Shown here: piece after piece, positions 1 to 8,432 of the stretch
Position numbering within the stretch: the stretch's first letter is position 1
How the letters are laid out: every line of letters begins with the position of its first letter
Assembly (NCBI RefSeq): GCF_041435355.1
Contig: NZ_CP108442.1
Span: 62,001-126,000 of the forward strand
Reading direction: 5' to 3'
Source of the DNA: Streptomyces sp. NBC_01276
GTDB lineage: Bacteria; Actinomycetota; Actinomycetes; Streptomycetales; Streptomycetaceae
DNA: 64,000 nucleotides
Position numbers and translations under genes: made by a program
Notes under the pieces: model-generated
Told to the model about the DNA's origin: nothing
Databases searched by the model: none
What the model saw: the letters and a program-made list of their open reading frames with translations, nothing else

Positions 1-1019
1 GCGAGAAGGACGCCGCCTACATCCGCAAGGTCATCTCGGCACAGCGCAAGCTCGAGCTGTTCAGCAGGGGTGTCCTGCTGTTCTCGATCTTCCCGCCCGC
101 GTGGCTGGTCGGCACCGCCGGCCTGTCCGTGGCGAAGATCATGGAGAACATGGAGATCGGCCACAACGTCCTGCACGGCCAGTGGGACTGGATGCGGGAC
201 CCGAAGATCCACTCCACCACCTGGGACTGGGATCACGTCTCGCCGGCCGAGCAGTGGAAGCACTCGCACAACGAGCTCCACCACACGTACACCAACGTGA
301 TCGGCAAGGACAACGATCTCGGCTACGGCATCATGCGCGTCGACGAGGACCAGAAGTGGCACCCGTTCCACCTCGGCCAGCCGCTGTGGAACTTCATCAA
401 CGCCTGCTTCTTCGAGTACGGCATCGCCGCCTATGACCTGGAACTCGGCAAGAACCTCAACAAGCGCCGCCGCAAGAACCCGGAGTTCCGCGCGCGGGCC
501 AGGGCCGTGGGCCGCAAGATCCGCAAGCAGGTGCTCAAGGACTACGTGATCCACCCGCTCCTTTCGGGGCCGTCGTTCCTCACCACGCTCGCCGCCACGT
601 TCACCGCGAACCTGGTCCGCAACATCTGGTCCCACTCGGTGATCATGTGCGGGCACTTCCCCGAGGGCGTGCAGGTCTTCGAGCGCCGGTCGATCAAGGG
701 CGAGACGCGCGGCCAGTGGTACCTGCGCCAGATGATGGGCTCGGCGAACATCAGCGGCAGCAAGGCCATGCACTTCATGACCGGCAACCTGTCGCACCAG
801 ATCGAGCACCACCTGTTCCCTGACCTGCCGAGCAACCGGTACGCCGAGGTCGCGGTGAAGGTGCGCGCGCTGTTCGAGAAGTACGAGCTGGAGTACGTCA
901 CCGGGCCGCTGCCCAAGCAGGTGTTCTCCGCGTGGCACAAGGTCTTCCGGCTCTCGCTGCCGAACAGGAAACCCAGGGTCAAGACGCCGGACCGCGAGCA
1001 GGAACTCGTCGCGGCCTGA
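1..1019 (+). CDS. Fatty acid desaturase (5' end outside window)
   Basis: Membrane-bound di-iron fatty acyl desaturase that inserts a double bond into an acyl chain. The reading frame is open from base 3 at the window edge, so the true start lies outside; 338 codons are visible. All three histidine clusters of the family are present: GHNVLHGQW near the start, HNELHHTY about 40 residues later, and HQIEHHLFP near the C-terminus. Hydrophobic stretches surround the first box and the segment after KDYVIHPLL. The spacing fits the linoleoyl-CoA/DesA3-like branch common in actinomycetes. The electron donor (ferredoxin or a flavoprotein reductase) may lie upstream and cannot be seen. Regioselectivity cannot be read from the sequence. 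A perfect inverted repeat 29 bases past the stop is a likely terminator. Confidence 0.9.
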   Translation, partial: EKDAAYIRKVISAQRKLELFSRGVLLFSIFPPAWLVGTAGLSVAKIMENMEIGHNVLHGQWDWMRDPKIHSTTWDWDHVSPAEQWKHSHNELHHTYTNVIGKDNDLGYGIMRVDEDQKWHPFHLGQPLWNFINACFFEYGIAAYDLELGKNLNKRRRKNPEFRARARAVGRKIRKQVLKDYVIHPLLSGPSFLTTLAATFTANLVRNIWSHSVIMCGHFPEGVQVFERRSIKGETRGQWYLRQMMGSANISGSKAMHFMTGNLSHQIEHHLFPDLPSNRYAEVAVKVRALFEKYELEYVTGPLPKQVFSAWHKVFRLSLPNRKPRVKTPDREQELVAA

Positions 1020-1048
1020 TTCCCGGTATGGGTTCGGATCGTCCGACC

Positions 1049-1070
1049 GTACCGGCGGCACCGCCGGTAC
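1049..1070 (+). terminator. Hairpin after desaturase
   Basis: Perfect inverted repeat GTACCGGCGG, CA, CCGCCGGTAC, 29 bases past the desaturase stop. There is no T-run, as is usual for Streptomyces terminators. The real loop would take in the central bases. Confidence 0.55.
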
Positions 1071-1245
1071 CGGAGAGCAGCAGCAGCGGCTGACCGGGCT
1101 GGGCGTGGCCCGGCCCGGCCCGGGGGGAATCCGGCGTACAGCAATCAACCCAAAAGGGGATATAGCTCTGCCACGGCTTCGTTCGTGTCCGCTGGAGCAC
1201 CTAGCCTGACCAGCGAGGACCTGTCAGAACCGAGAGGCAAAGAAG

Positions 1246-1542
1246 ATGATCTACACACTCAACGGCGACAACGTCGAGATCACCGACGCACTGCGCGATA
1301 CCGTCGGCGAGAAGCTGGCCGGGCTCAACACGCAGGGTACCGAAACCACCAGCGCTCGCGTGAACCTGAAGATCAACGGCTCGGAGCAGACCGCCTCGGG
1401 CACCCTCCAGGTGGACGGCCAGGACCTCACCACCATCACCGCAAGGGCCTCCGACATGCCCGCGGCCATCGACAGCCTCGTCGGCAAACTCTCCGCCCAG
1501 CTCAGGAGGCACACGCAGAGGCAGCACGGACGCCAGAAGTAG
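1246..1542 (+). CDS. Short ribosome hibernation promoting factor (HPF/RaiA family)
   Basis: A 98-residue protein matching the N-terminal beta-alpha-beta-beta-beta-alpha domain of HPF/RaiA proteins. These bind the decoding region of the 30S subunit and silence ribosomes in stationary phase or stress. The N-terminus has the family pattern (NVEITDALRDTVGEKLAGL), followed by strands ending in a basic C-terminal helix (LSAQLRRHTQRQHGRQK). The dimerisation domain of long HPF is absent, so this is a short, single-domain form. It is monocistronic, with about 225 bases upstream and no partner gene. A ribosome-binding role is family knowledge. The sequence does not show how expression is controlled. 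Confidence 0.8.
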   Translation: MIYTLNGDNVEITDALRDTVGEKLAGLNTQGTETTSARVNLKINGSEQTASGTLQVDGQDLTTITARASDMPAAIDSLVGKLSAQLRRHTQRQHGRQK

Positions 1543-1794
1543 TCAGAACCACCTCCGGGTGTTCCGGTCCGGGACCATGACCGGTGAGCGGGTGGCGGAG
1601 CCGGAAGCGCCGGCAATCGTGTGGGGACACCGCCGAGCACGGCTTCACCGAAAATCTCACAGCCGCCCGCGCGTGCTTCGCACTCCGCCGGGCGCAGTCG
1701 CACGGGGCCGGCCGGAGTGAGGCGCTGCCGGGCGATGCCGCCGGACAGCGGCTGCTCTTCGAAACCCTGCTGCGGGCGGGACGGCGATGGTCGT
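1543..1794. other. Intergenic stretch, no gene recognised
   Basis: Between the hibernation factor and the nitroreductase-like remnant I find no frame with recognisable protein character on either strand. It may be further debris of that remnant. Confidence 0.4.
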
Positions 1795-2045
1795 ACACGC
1801 AGCGGCCCGAACGCATCGGACTCGGCCGGGTCGTGGTCGTGCCGGGCGGCCGCCCCGGCTTCGGCGTGCGCGGCCCGGCAGCCGTGGGCGCCGAGCGCGT
1901 CGAGGACGGGGGCGGGGCGCCAGGTGAAGGCGATGACCGCTGCGGCCTGTGCCACCGCGTAGTTGTCCGGGGCGTAGTCGTGGGGCGCGAGGCGGGATGT
2001 CGAGCCGGTCGGCAGGAGGGCGTACTGCCCTGGTCGGTAGGCGTA
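1795..2045 (-). pseudogene. Nitroreductase-like (SagB/ThcOx-type) fragment
   Basis: An open stretch of about 80 codons without a credible start. Its translation includes YRPGQYALLPTGS, then LAPHDYAPDNYAVAQAAAVI, then WRPAPVLDALGAHGCRAAHA. This pattern (PDNYAVA, then a GxRGYR-like motif, then an E-G-A-A-A helix) resembles the C-terminal half of FMN nitroreductases found with RiPP and peptide pathways. The N-terminal half and the usual LGxGxG segment are missing, and the frame runs into low-quality sequence below base 1795. I read it as the remnant of a dead gene. The family assignment rests on remembered motifs and is tentative. Confidence 0.35.
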
Positions 2046-2085
2046 GCTTGCCGCCCGCGGGCGCGGGGGTGGGACGGGTGCGTCG

Positions 2086-2736
2086 TCAGGCGACGAGTGC
2101 GTAGATGCCGCTGGCGGTCAGCCAGAGTCCGGCCAGCAGGGAGAGGGTGACGATCAGCTGGTCCTGGTGGTGCTCCAGCCAGCTCCGCAGGGCGTTCAGC
2201 CGGGCCTGGGCGGCGCGCGGCGCCCAAACGGTGTACAGCTCCATGACCAGGAGGCTGAGGGTGGCCAGCAGGCAGTAGCCGGTCAGGGCGAGCCAGTCGG
2301 AGAGGGAGGAGAGGTCGGCCTCGACGACCGTGGCCGCGCCGGCGCCGACCAGGGCCCACGGCTGGAGCAGCCAGGCGAGTGCGGCGGCGGTGCCGAGCGA
2401 GGCGTTGTCCACGCGGGCCGTCCAGCTCGGTGGCCGGTGCGGGCGGGGCGGCCGCCGGAGCCGGTAGCCGCCGAACAGCACCAGGCCGACGCCGATGGCC
2501 AGCTTGGCGGCGACCGCGGCGGTCGACGGCGTGCTGTGGTGGACGGGCGGCGATCCGCCGGTCAGGAACAGGACACAGGCGATCACGGCGACCAGATTGG
2601 CCAGCCAGGACAGCAGGAAGGCGAGACCCTTGCGAACGCCTCGGCGCGACGCGAGCAGCAGGGTGAAACCGCTGTTGTGCAGCGGTCCAAGGGTGATGGC
2701 CGTACCGATCACGACCAGGTCGACGACCATCGGCAC
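2086..2736 (-). CDS. GAP/Sap family integral membrane protein
   Basis: A 216-residue protein with about six hydrophobic segments. It opens with MPMVVDLVVIGTAITLGPLH, a conserved loop-forming start of the GAP (Sap, sulfolipid-1-addressing) family. That family is LysE-like in fold and is linked in mycobacteria to export of cell-surface lipids. Substrate and direction here are unknown. A basic, proline-rich loop ([15 protein letters not shown]) splits the protein into two halves of about three helices each. Length and topology are normal for the family. It stands alone: the upstream gene is a broken DUF4239 gene on the same strand about 225 bases away, and the downstream side is the nitroreductase-like remnant. 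Confidence 0.75.
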   Translation of the reverse strand: MPMVVDLVVIGTAITLGPLHNSGFTLLLASRRGVRKGLAFLLSWLANLVAVIACVLFLTGGSPPVHHSTPSTAAVAAKLAIGVGLVLFGGYRLRRPPRPHRPPSWTARVDNASLGTAAALAWLLQPWALVGAGAATVVEADLSSLSDWLALTGYCLLATLSLLVMELYTVWAPRAAQARLNALRSWLEHHQDQLIVTLSLLAGLWLTASGIYALVA

Positions 2737-2960
2737 AACCGCTCCCGGAAGTCAGGGCCGCCCGGGGCCGCCGGGCGGGCGATGCGCACGCGTGCCCGGT
2801 GGGCGGGAATGCCGGAGCCCGGTCGGTGCCCGTCTCGACTTTGCGGCTCCCGGCCCGACCGGTCAAGCCAGCCACGCCGGTGCCGCGAAGGCCGCTGCCC
2901 CGTCACGGGCAGGGGCGGCTGTGCTCTTGCGGCCGGGGTGGGTGCCGTGCGGCCGCCGGT

Positions 2961-3654
2961 TCACGGGGTCCAGTACCGGGCCAGGGCTCCTTCCCGGTAC
3001 GGGGCGGGGCTGACGCTGAGGTCCCCGGAGAAGGGGCGGTCCAGGACGAAGACCAGCAGCAGGCTGAAGCCGACGAGTCCGGCGACCGAGGCGACGAACA
3101 GGACCTGGACCCGCAGCTTGCGCAGTCCGTAGAGGAACGTGAGCGGGATCAGGACCAGTGCGCCGCCGAAGGCCAGAGCCTGGAGCAGCGGGGGCAGTTC
3201 CCGGCGGGCCATGGTGATCCGGGCGCGGCGTTGGGAGGCGATGTCGTTGAGATGATCGACGGCCTGCTCGTAGAAGACCTGCTGGGCCTGGCCTTGCGGG
3301 TCGTACGTCTGGAGCACCCGGAACGCGTCCTGCAGATGGACTTCCGTGGCCCCGTAGCTGGGGTTCCCCGCGCGCATCCGGGGCCATTGGTCCTCGACGA
3401 CGGCGTGGACGTAGCCGCTCACGGCCGAATCGATACGGACGCGCACCGGTTGCGGGAACGCGGCGGCGTCACGGCTGATGAGCGCCGCGTTGGCGGCCTC
3501 GGAGGCGACGATGGTCTGGGTGTCCTCCAGTTGCGTCCACAGGGTGCCTGCGGCGCAGCAGCACGCTGCCGGCGACGGCGAGGAGGACGGTTCCACCGAC
3601 GGCGACGAGGGCGAGCGTGGTGGTGCTGAAGTGGTTGAGCAGCCATGGCGACAT
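2961..3654 (-). pseudogene. DUF4239 (bestrophin-like) gene with out-of-frame internal deletion
   Basis: The gene begins in one frame (MSPWLLNHFSTTTLALVAVG at 3654, first membrane helix, then SVLLRRR). It continues in another from about 3545 with TLWTQLEDTQTIVASEA and stays open to the stop at 2961. Intact DUF4239 proteins carry roughly 30 further residues between these parts, containing a second helix and an acidic loop. That segment is gone and the frame shifts at the junction near 3540-3552. The remaining C-terminal part is intact: the YVHAVVEDQWPRM region, two membrane helices and the LDRPFSGDLSVSPAPYREGA ending. The family's role is unknown. I take it as inactivated; a sequencing error could explain the frame change but not the missing helix. 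Confidence 0.7.
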
Positions 3655-3863
3655 GTGCGTGGAGTGCAGGCCGGACGAACCACCCATCGGACCGCGGCTT
3701 CAAGCACCCCCGCGGGCCTGCGCGAAGACACTCACACCACCGGGTGAGGCGCGATCCGTCCGACCCGACGCGGGTGTCCGCCGTGCCTCTCGCCTGAGCG
3801 CTCCGCATCGGCCGGCGCTTGAGGGCGCTCGGTCGCAGGCGCCGGGTCCGCGATGCTTGGGGC

Positions 3864-4898
3864 ATGCGTGCTGCCCGCCTGATCCGTATGGCCCTTCTCG
3901 TCCAGTCGAGCCCTGGGCTGACCGCCGCGTCCCTCGCCCGGGAGCTGGGCGTCTCCGGGCGTACGGTGATCCGCGATGCCCAGGCCCTGCAGGAGGCGGG
4001 CGTTCCCGTCCGGGCGGAGCGTGGTCGCACGGGCGGCTACCGCCTGGCGCCGGGCCACCGGACCCGGCTGACCACGCTGCATCCCACCGAGGCGGAAACG
4101 CTCTACCTCTCCGGCCTGCCCACGGCCCTGCGCGATCTCGGGCTGTCGGGACCGGCGGACACGGCCCGGCTGAAGCTGTCGGCCACCCTGCTCCCGTCGC
4201 TGCGGGCGGCGGCGGAGTCGTCGGTGCGCCGCTTCCACCTCGACGCCCCGGCCTGGTTCCGCGAGCCGTCGGCGCCGGAGTCGCTGCCGGAGCTGGCGCG
4301 CGCCGTGTGGTCCGATCGCGCGGTCGAGCTGGCGTACGCGCGGCCCGGCCGGGACGGCGCGGCGCCCCGGACCGTGATCCGGCTGCTGGAGCCGTACGGA
4401 CTCGTCCTGAAGGCGGGGGTGTGGTACGTCGTGGGCCGTGTCCCGGGTGAGCGGCCGGGCCGGGGCGACGCCTGGCGCACCTACCGCGTCGACCGTGTCA
4501 CCGCACTGTCCCCGGCCCCGGGCGCCGATGAACCGTTCGTCCGCGAACCGTCGTTCGACCTGGCCGCGCACTGGCGGGACCACGCCGCCGGGTTCGCCCG
4601 GGCGCTGCTGCGCGCGACCGTCACCGTGCGTCTGACGGAGCGGGGTCTGCGCCGGCTGCCCGCCGTGGTGGATCCGGCTGGTGTGGGCGAGGCGCTGGCG
4701 TCGGCGTCCGCGCCGGACCCCGTCGGGCGCGTCACGCTCGACCTGCCCGTGGAGTCGGACGATGTCGCCTTCGCCCAGCTGACGGGCCTGGGCGCGGAGG
4801 TGGAGGTGCTGGCCCCGCCGGGCCTGCGCGCACGCTTCCGGGAGCACGCGCAGGCCCTGGCGGCCCTGTACGGCGCGGAGTCGGAGGATCAGCGGTAG
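3864..4898 (+). CDS. WYL-domain (YafY/PafC-type) transcriptional regulator
   Basis: A 344-residue regulator with an N-terminal winged helix-turn-helix (about residues 3-60: RLIRMALLVQSSPGLTAASL, then ARELGVSGRTVIRDAQAL, then a GGYRL wing). A central WYL-type sensor domain contains the YGLVLKAGVWYVVGR and WRTYRVDRV motifs. A C-terminal WCX-like region follows. WYL domains sense small ligands or nucleic acid; the effector here is unknown. The start at 3864 puts the helix-turn-helix at the N-terminus. An in-frame start at 3819 would add 15 arginine-rich residues not typical of the family. Its 3' end overlaps the convergent short-chain dehydrogenase gene by ten bases, so the dehydrogenase is an obvious candidate target. 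Confidence 0.85.
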   Translation: MRAARLIRMALLVQSSPGLTAASLARELGVSGRTVIRDAQALQEAGVPVRAERGRTGGYRLAPGHRTRLTTLHPTEAETLYLSGLPTALRDLGLSGPADTARLKLSATLLPSLRAAAESSVRRFHLDAPAWFREPSAPESLPELARAVWSDRAVELAYARPGRDGAAPRTVIRLLEPYGLVLKAGVWYVVGRVPGERPGRGDAWRTYRVDRVTALSPAPGADEPFVREPSFDLAAHWRDHAAGFARALLRATVTVRLTERGLRRLPAVVDPAGVGEALASASAPDPVGRVTLDLPVESDDVAFAQLTGLGAEVEVLAPPGLRARFREHAQALAALYGAESEDQR

Positions 4899-5878
4899 TC
4901 GTCCGGCGACCCGTCCTTGCCGCCCCACACGACGTCCTCGAAGTAGGCCCAGGCGTCCGGCCGGCTGCCGTCCACGTCCCGTACGCCGTAGGCCTTGGCG
5001 AGGTCCGCGCTGGAGGCGGACTTCCCGTTCCAGCGGGCCGCCCGGTCGGGGTCGGCGGCGAGCGCGGCGAGAGCGCGGGCCAGGTAGTACGGCGACTCGG
5101 CGATGGCGAAGTGCGGCTCCCGCGCGACGGCGTCGCGCCAGTTCTCCTCCGTCACGCCGAAGTTTGTGAGCATCTGCTCCGAGCGCAGGAAGCCCGGTGT
5201 GACGGCCACCGCCATGCCCCCGTACTCCGCCAGCTCCTCGCCCAGTCCGAAGGCGATCCGGATCGGGGCGTTCTTCGCGAGGTCGTAGTAGAGGTTCTCG
5301 CGGTAGCGGCGGTTGGAGCGTGCCGTGCCGTCGGTGACCTCCACGTGCAGCGGCGCGTTCGAGCGGATCAGGAGCGGGAGGGCGAGTGCCGCGGTGATCA
5401 CGTGCGAGCGCACGCCGAGTTCCAGGATGCGCAGTCCGTCGGCGAGCGGCGTCTCCCAGCTCTTCTTGCCGAAGACGGAACCTGCTGTCAGGTGCTCGCC
5501 GCCCCACAGGTCGTTGACGAGGATGTCGAGCCTCCCGTGGTCGCGGTCGATCCGGTCGACGAGCGCCCGTACCCGGTCCTCGTCCAGGTGATCGGTGGGC
5601 ACTGCGATGCCGGTGCCGCCGGCCGCCGTGACGAGCTCCGCGGTCTCCTCGATGGTCTCCGTGGTCCGGCCGACCTCGCTGACGTGCTCGCGGGTGGTGC
5701 GGCCGGTGACGTAGACCGTGGCGCCGGCGCGGCCCAGTTCGACGGCGAGGGCACGTCCGGCGCCGCGGGTGGCGCCGGCGACGAGCGCGATCCGGTCGGC
5801 GAGGGGCGCCTTGTGGTCGGAGTGCCGGGTGTCGGTGCCGGTGCCGGTGCCGGTGGCGGTGTCTGTGTTCTTGTCCAT
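4889..5878 (-). CDS. SDR family NAD(P)-dependent oxidoreductase
   Basis: A 329-residue short-chain dehydrogenase/reductase. The Rossmann cofactor motif GATRGAG is at residues 35-41, an NDLWGG motif replaces the common NNAG, and the catalytic YxxxK appears as YDLAK. About 25 residues precede the fold, including a Thr/Gly repeat (TGTGTGT) encoded by a short ggtgcc-type tandem repeat, so the N-terminus may be polymorphic or a later start may be used. Substrate unknown. The ATG at 5878 follows a plausible GGTGGTGAC ribosome-binding sequence. A perfect 9-base inverted repeat lies 19 bases upstream. The 3' end overlaps the convergent WYL regulator gene. Confidence 0.85.
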   Translation of the reverse strand: MDKNTDTATGTGTGTDTRHSDHKAPLADRIALVAGATRGAGRALAVELGRAGATVYVTGRTTREHVSEVGRTTETIEETAELVTAAGGTGIAVPTDHLDEDRVRALVDRIDRDHGRLDILVNDLWGGEHLTAGSVFGKKSWETPLADGLRILELGVRSHVITAALALPLLIRSNAPLHVEVTDGTARSNRRYRENLYYDLAKNAPIRIAFGLGEELAEYGGMAVAVTPGFLRSEQMLTNFGVTEENWRDAVAREPHFAIAESPYYLARALAALAADPDRAARWNGKSASSADLAKAYGVRDVDGSRPDAWAYFEDVVWGGKDGSPDDYR

Positions 5879-5896
5879 GTCACCACCGTGCCTGCC

Positions 5897-5921
5897 AAAG
5901 GTGACAGATCACGTCACCTTT
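5897..5921 (-). promoter_or_regulatory. Inverted-repeat operator upstream of SDR gene
   Basis: Perfect inverted repeat: AAAGGTGAC, seven bases (AGATCAC), GTCACCTTT. It lies 19-43 bases before the dehydrogenase start, where a repressor would cover the promoter or transcription start. The binding protein is unknown; the convergent WYL regulator is one candidate. Confidence 0.6.
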
Positions 5922-5931
5922 TTCTCGCGGT

Positions 5932-6381
5932 TCAGCGTGTCTTCGGGAACGCCGCTCGCAGGGGCGCGCCGCGCGTCGTGAAGGCGATGCGGAGGACCGG
6001 GAGTACGCAGAGCGCCTGCACCGCCGCGTACCACCAGGGGCAGACGCCCGGGATCAGGTCGACGCCGACGACGGCGACCGGGAAGACGGCCGAGATGCCG
6101 CGCAGGCGCTCGAAGGCGCGTCGGGAGCCCCGGGAGGCGGAGAGGGCCAGGCGGTGGAGCAGCGCCGCGATGAGGGGGAGCAGGACCGCGCGGATCCACA
6201 TGAACGGGTTCACCATGTGGCCCGTGCTCGCCGCCGCGATGACCGCGAGGAGGGCGGCGGCGGTGAGAGCGCCGTAGACCTTGACGCCGACCCGGGTCGT
6301 GGCGAAGGCGTCCAGGGCGGCGGGGGTGTTGAGGAGGGCCGGGTCGGCGGTCGTGGTGTTCGCGTCGTTTTCCATGGCCAT
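5932..6381 (-). CDS. Small integral membrane protein, unknown function
   Basis: A 149-residue protein with three to four hydrophobic segments (around VYGALTAAALLAVIAA, FMWIRAVLLPLIAALL, ISAVFPVAVVGVDLI and WWYAAVQALCVLPVL) and a short acidic, Thr-rich N-terminus. I do not recognise a named family; such proteins are common hypotheticals in Streptomyces. The start could be either of two closely spaced ATGs (6381 or 6375), and neither has a clear ribosome-binding site. A longer frame up to 6426 adds an arginine-rich leader and seems less likely. The gene sits 53 bases upstream of the dehydrogenase gene on the same strand, but the operator between them suggests separate transcription. The upstream side is divergent from the histidine kinase gene. 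Confidence 0.6.
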   Translation of the reverse strand: MAMENDANTTTADPALLNTPAALDAFATTRVGVKVYGALTAAALLAVIAAASTGHMVNPFMWIRAVLLPLIAALLHRLALSASRGSRRAFERLRGISAVFPVAVVGVDLIPGVCPWWYAAVQALCVLPVLRIAFTTRGAPLRAAFPKTR

Positions 6382-6521
6382 GACGCTACGGAGCAGCCGT
6401 ACCGCGCGGTATCGGCCTGGCCCCACAGGGGGGTGGGGCCAGCCCCACTCCCCTGCCGGGCCGGGGCGTGGCGGGCTCCGGGCGGTGCACAGTGGGGGTG
6501 TCGAACGAGTGAGGGGGAGTC

Positions 6522-7775
6522 ATGGGACGGGTGGGTTCACGGGTGGTGGGGGCCGGGGCGGGGTTCGGGCGGACGTGTGCCGCCGCCGCCGTCTGCATGC
6601 CGGTGCCGGTGGTGTGGGCCGCCGCCGTGGGGTTGGGGGTGTGGTGCGGGGCGGAACACCCGTGGGCGTGGATCGGGCCGGCCGTGATCGTGTGCGCGGG
6701 CACGCTCGCGCCGGCGCGGACCGTCTGCCGGGCGGTCCGGTTCCTCGTCGCGCGGTGGACCGGCACCGACATCCCCGCCGGGTACCTGGAGGCCGGGCCG
6801 GTGATGCAGTTGTCCACGGGGTACTGGTGGAACGGCTTCAGCTACGAGCGCAGCCGCCGGGACGCCGTCATGGACCAGCGGATGCGGCTGTGGTGGAGCG
6901 ACCCCGCCACCTGGCGTGACCTCCGCTTCACCGTCGTCGCCCCGCTCACCGCGGGGGTGGTGGCCGCCCTGCCGCCGGCCTTGCTGGCCGTCGCCGTCCT
7001 CGGGTTCGCCCGGCCCGGAACCGCCGCGCGTCTCGTCGGGGCGGGCGCCCTGGTCCTGGCCGTCGGCTGCGGCCCGTACGCCTGGCGGTGCCTCGGCCCG
7101 GTGGCCGTCCGTTTCCTGCGGCCCTCACCCGCGATGGTGCTGGCGGAGCGGGTGGACGAGCTGACCTCCCAGCGGGCCGACGCCACCGTCGCGCAGGCCG
7201 CCGAGATCCGCCGCATCGAACGGGACCTCCACGACGGCGCTCAGGCCCGCCTCGTCGCCCTCGGGCTCTCCCTGGCCACCGCCGAAGCGCTCATGGACCG
7301 GGACCCCGAGCAGGCCAAGGCGCTGATGCGGGAAGCGCGGGCCGGCGCCGCCGCCTCGCTGACCGAACTCCGCGAACTCATACGGGGCATCAGCCCGCCC
7401 GTCCTGAGCGAACGGGGGCTCGTCGACGCCGTGCGCGCGCTCGCGCTGGACGTCCCCCTCGACGTGGCCGTCCGCGCCGGCGGCCCGCTGCGCCTGGACC
7501 CGCCGATCGAGTCCGCCGTCTACTTCGGCGTCGCGGAGCTCCTCACCAACGCGGTCAAGCACGCCGGAGCGGCCCGGGCGCACGTCTCCCTCGTACGGGA
7601 CGACACGGGCATCGTCGTGGAGGTCGAGGACGACGGCCGGGGCGGGGCCGACGCCCGGCCCGGTGGCGGGCTCGCCGGTCTGCGCCGCCGCCTGGCCGTC
7701 TTCGACGGCACGCTCGCGATCACCAGCCCCCAGGGCGGGCCGACGCGTGTGAGGATGGCCGTACCATGCGAATAG
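6522..7775 (+). CDS. NarL/DesK-type sensor histidine kinase
   Basis: A 417-residue sensor kinase. The N-terminal half holds hydrophobic segments (around residues 20-45 and 140-185) forming a membrane sensor without an obvious extracellular domain. A HisKA_3 dimerisation helix follows with the phosphoacceptor in ERDLHDGAQARLVALG (His237). The HATPase domain has an N-box ELLTNAVKHA and G-boxes DDGRGG and GGGLAGLRRR. The HDGAQARL form is typical of the HPK7 class paired with LuxR-type regulators. GTGAGGGGGA precedes the ATG. The gene overlaps its response regulator by ten bases, so the two are translationally coupled. The signal is unknown. It converges on the lanthipeptide transporter genes, and a link to that cluster is only positional. 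Confidence 0.9.
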   Translation: MGRVGSRVVGAGAGFGRTCAAAAVCMPVPVVWAAAVGLGVWCGAEHPWAWIGPAVIVCAGTLAPARTVCRAVRFLVARWTGTDIPAGYLEAGPVMQLSTGYWWNGFSYERSRRDAVMDQRMRLWWSDPATWRDLRFTVVAPLTAGVVAALPPALLAVAVLGFARPGTAARLVGAGALVLAVGCGPYAWRCLGPVAVRFLRPSPAMVLAERVDELTSQRADATVAQAAEIRRIERDLHDGAQARLVALGLSLATAEALMDRDPEQAKALMREARAGAAASLTELRELIRGISPPVLSERGLVDAVRALALDVPLDVAVRAGGPLRLDPPIESAVYFGVAELLTNAVKHAGAARAHVSLVRDDTGIVVEVEDDGRGGADARPGGGLAGLRRRLAVFDGTLAITSPQGGPTRVRMAVPCE

Positions 7776-8413
7776 TCGTAGCCGAAGACCTGTACCTCCT
7801 GCGCGATGGGCTGGTCCGCCTGATCGAGGCGTTCGGGCACGAGGTGGTGGCCACGGCCGCCACCGGGCCCGAGACGCTCGAAGCACTGCGGACGCACCAC
7901 CCGGACGTGTCCGTCATCGACGTCCGCATGCCTCCGACCCAGTCGGACGAGGGCCTGCGCGCGGCCCTCACCGCCCGCGCCGAAGTCCCCGGCCTGCCGG
8001 TCCTGATCCTCTCCCAGCACGTCGAGCAGCTGTACGCCCGCGAACTGCTGGCCGACGGCTCCGGCGGCGTCGGCTACCTCCTCAAGGAGAGCGTTTTCGA
8101 CGCCGACCAGTTCATCGGCTCCCTGGAGCGCGTGGCGCAGGGCGGCACCGCCATGGACCCGGCCGTGATCGCGAAGCTGCTGTCCGGCAGTGCCCCCGAC
8201 CGGGGGCTGGGGCGGCTCACCGAACGCGAGTACTCCGTGCTGGGCCTGATGGCCGAGGGTCTGTCCAACCACGCCATCGCGCGCCGCCTGTTCCTCAGCG
8301 AGGGCGCCATCAGCAAGTACACGACCTCCCTGTTCGGCAAACTCGGCGTCACGGACGACGACGACACCAACCGCCGCGTCCGCGCGGTCCTCACCTACCT
8401 CAACAAGCCCTGA
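7766..8413 (+). CDS. LuxR/NarL-family response regulator
   Basis: A 215-residue response regulator. The receiver domain starts MRIVVAEDLYLLRDGL with the acidic pocket (ED), the phosphoacceptor Asp52 in VIDVRMPP, and the conserved lysine in YLLKES. The C-terminal LuxR helix-turn-helix has LTEREYSVLGLMAEG, then ALSNHAIARRL-like residues and a recognition helix in SEGAISKYTTSLFGKLG. The start codon lies inside the kinase gene (ten-base overlap), so kinase and regulator form one unit. The DNA targets are unknown. The protein is complete and of normal length. The next gene downstream (lanthipeptide permease) is convergent, 19 bases from the stop. Confidence 0.9.
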   Translation: MRIVVAEDLYLLRDGLVRLIEAFGHEVVATAATGPETLEALRTHHPDVSVIDVRMPPTQSDEGLRAALTARAEVPGLPVLILSQHVEQLYARELLADGSGGVGYLLKESVFDADQFIGSLERVAQGGTAMDPAVIAKLLSGSAPDRGLGRLTEREYSVLGLMAEGLSNHAIARRLFLSEGAISKYTTSLFGKLGVTDDDDTNRRVRAVLTYLNKP

Positions 8414-8432
8414 ACGGGTTTTCCGGTCGGAG

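Noticed and set aside
1584..2150. Plus-strand 188-codon frame
   Set aside because: Arg/Gly-rich shadow opposite the nitroreductase-like remnant; no motif or start signal.
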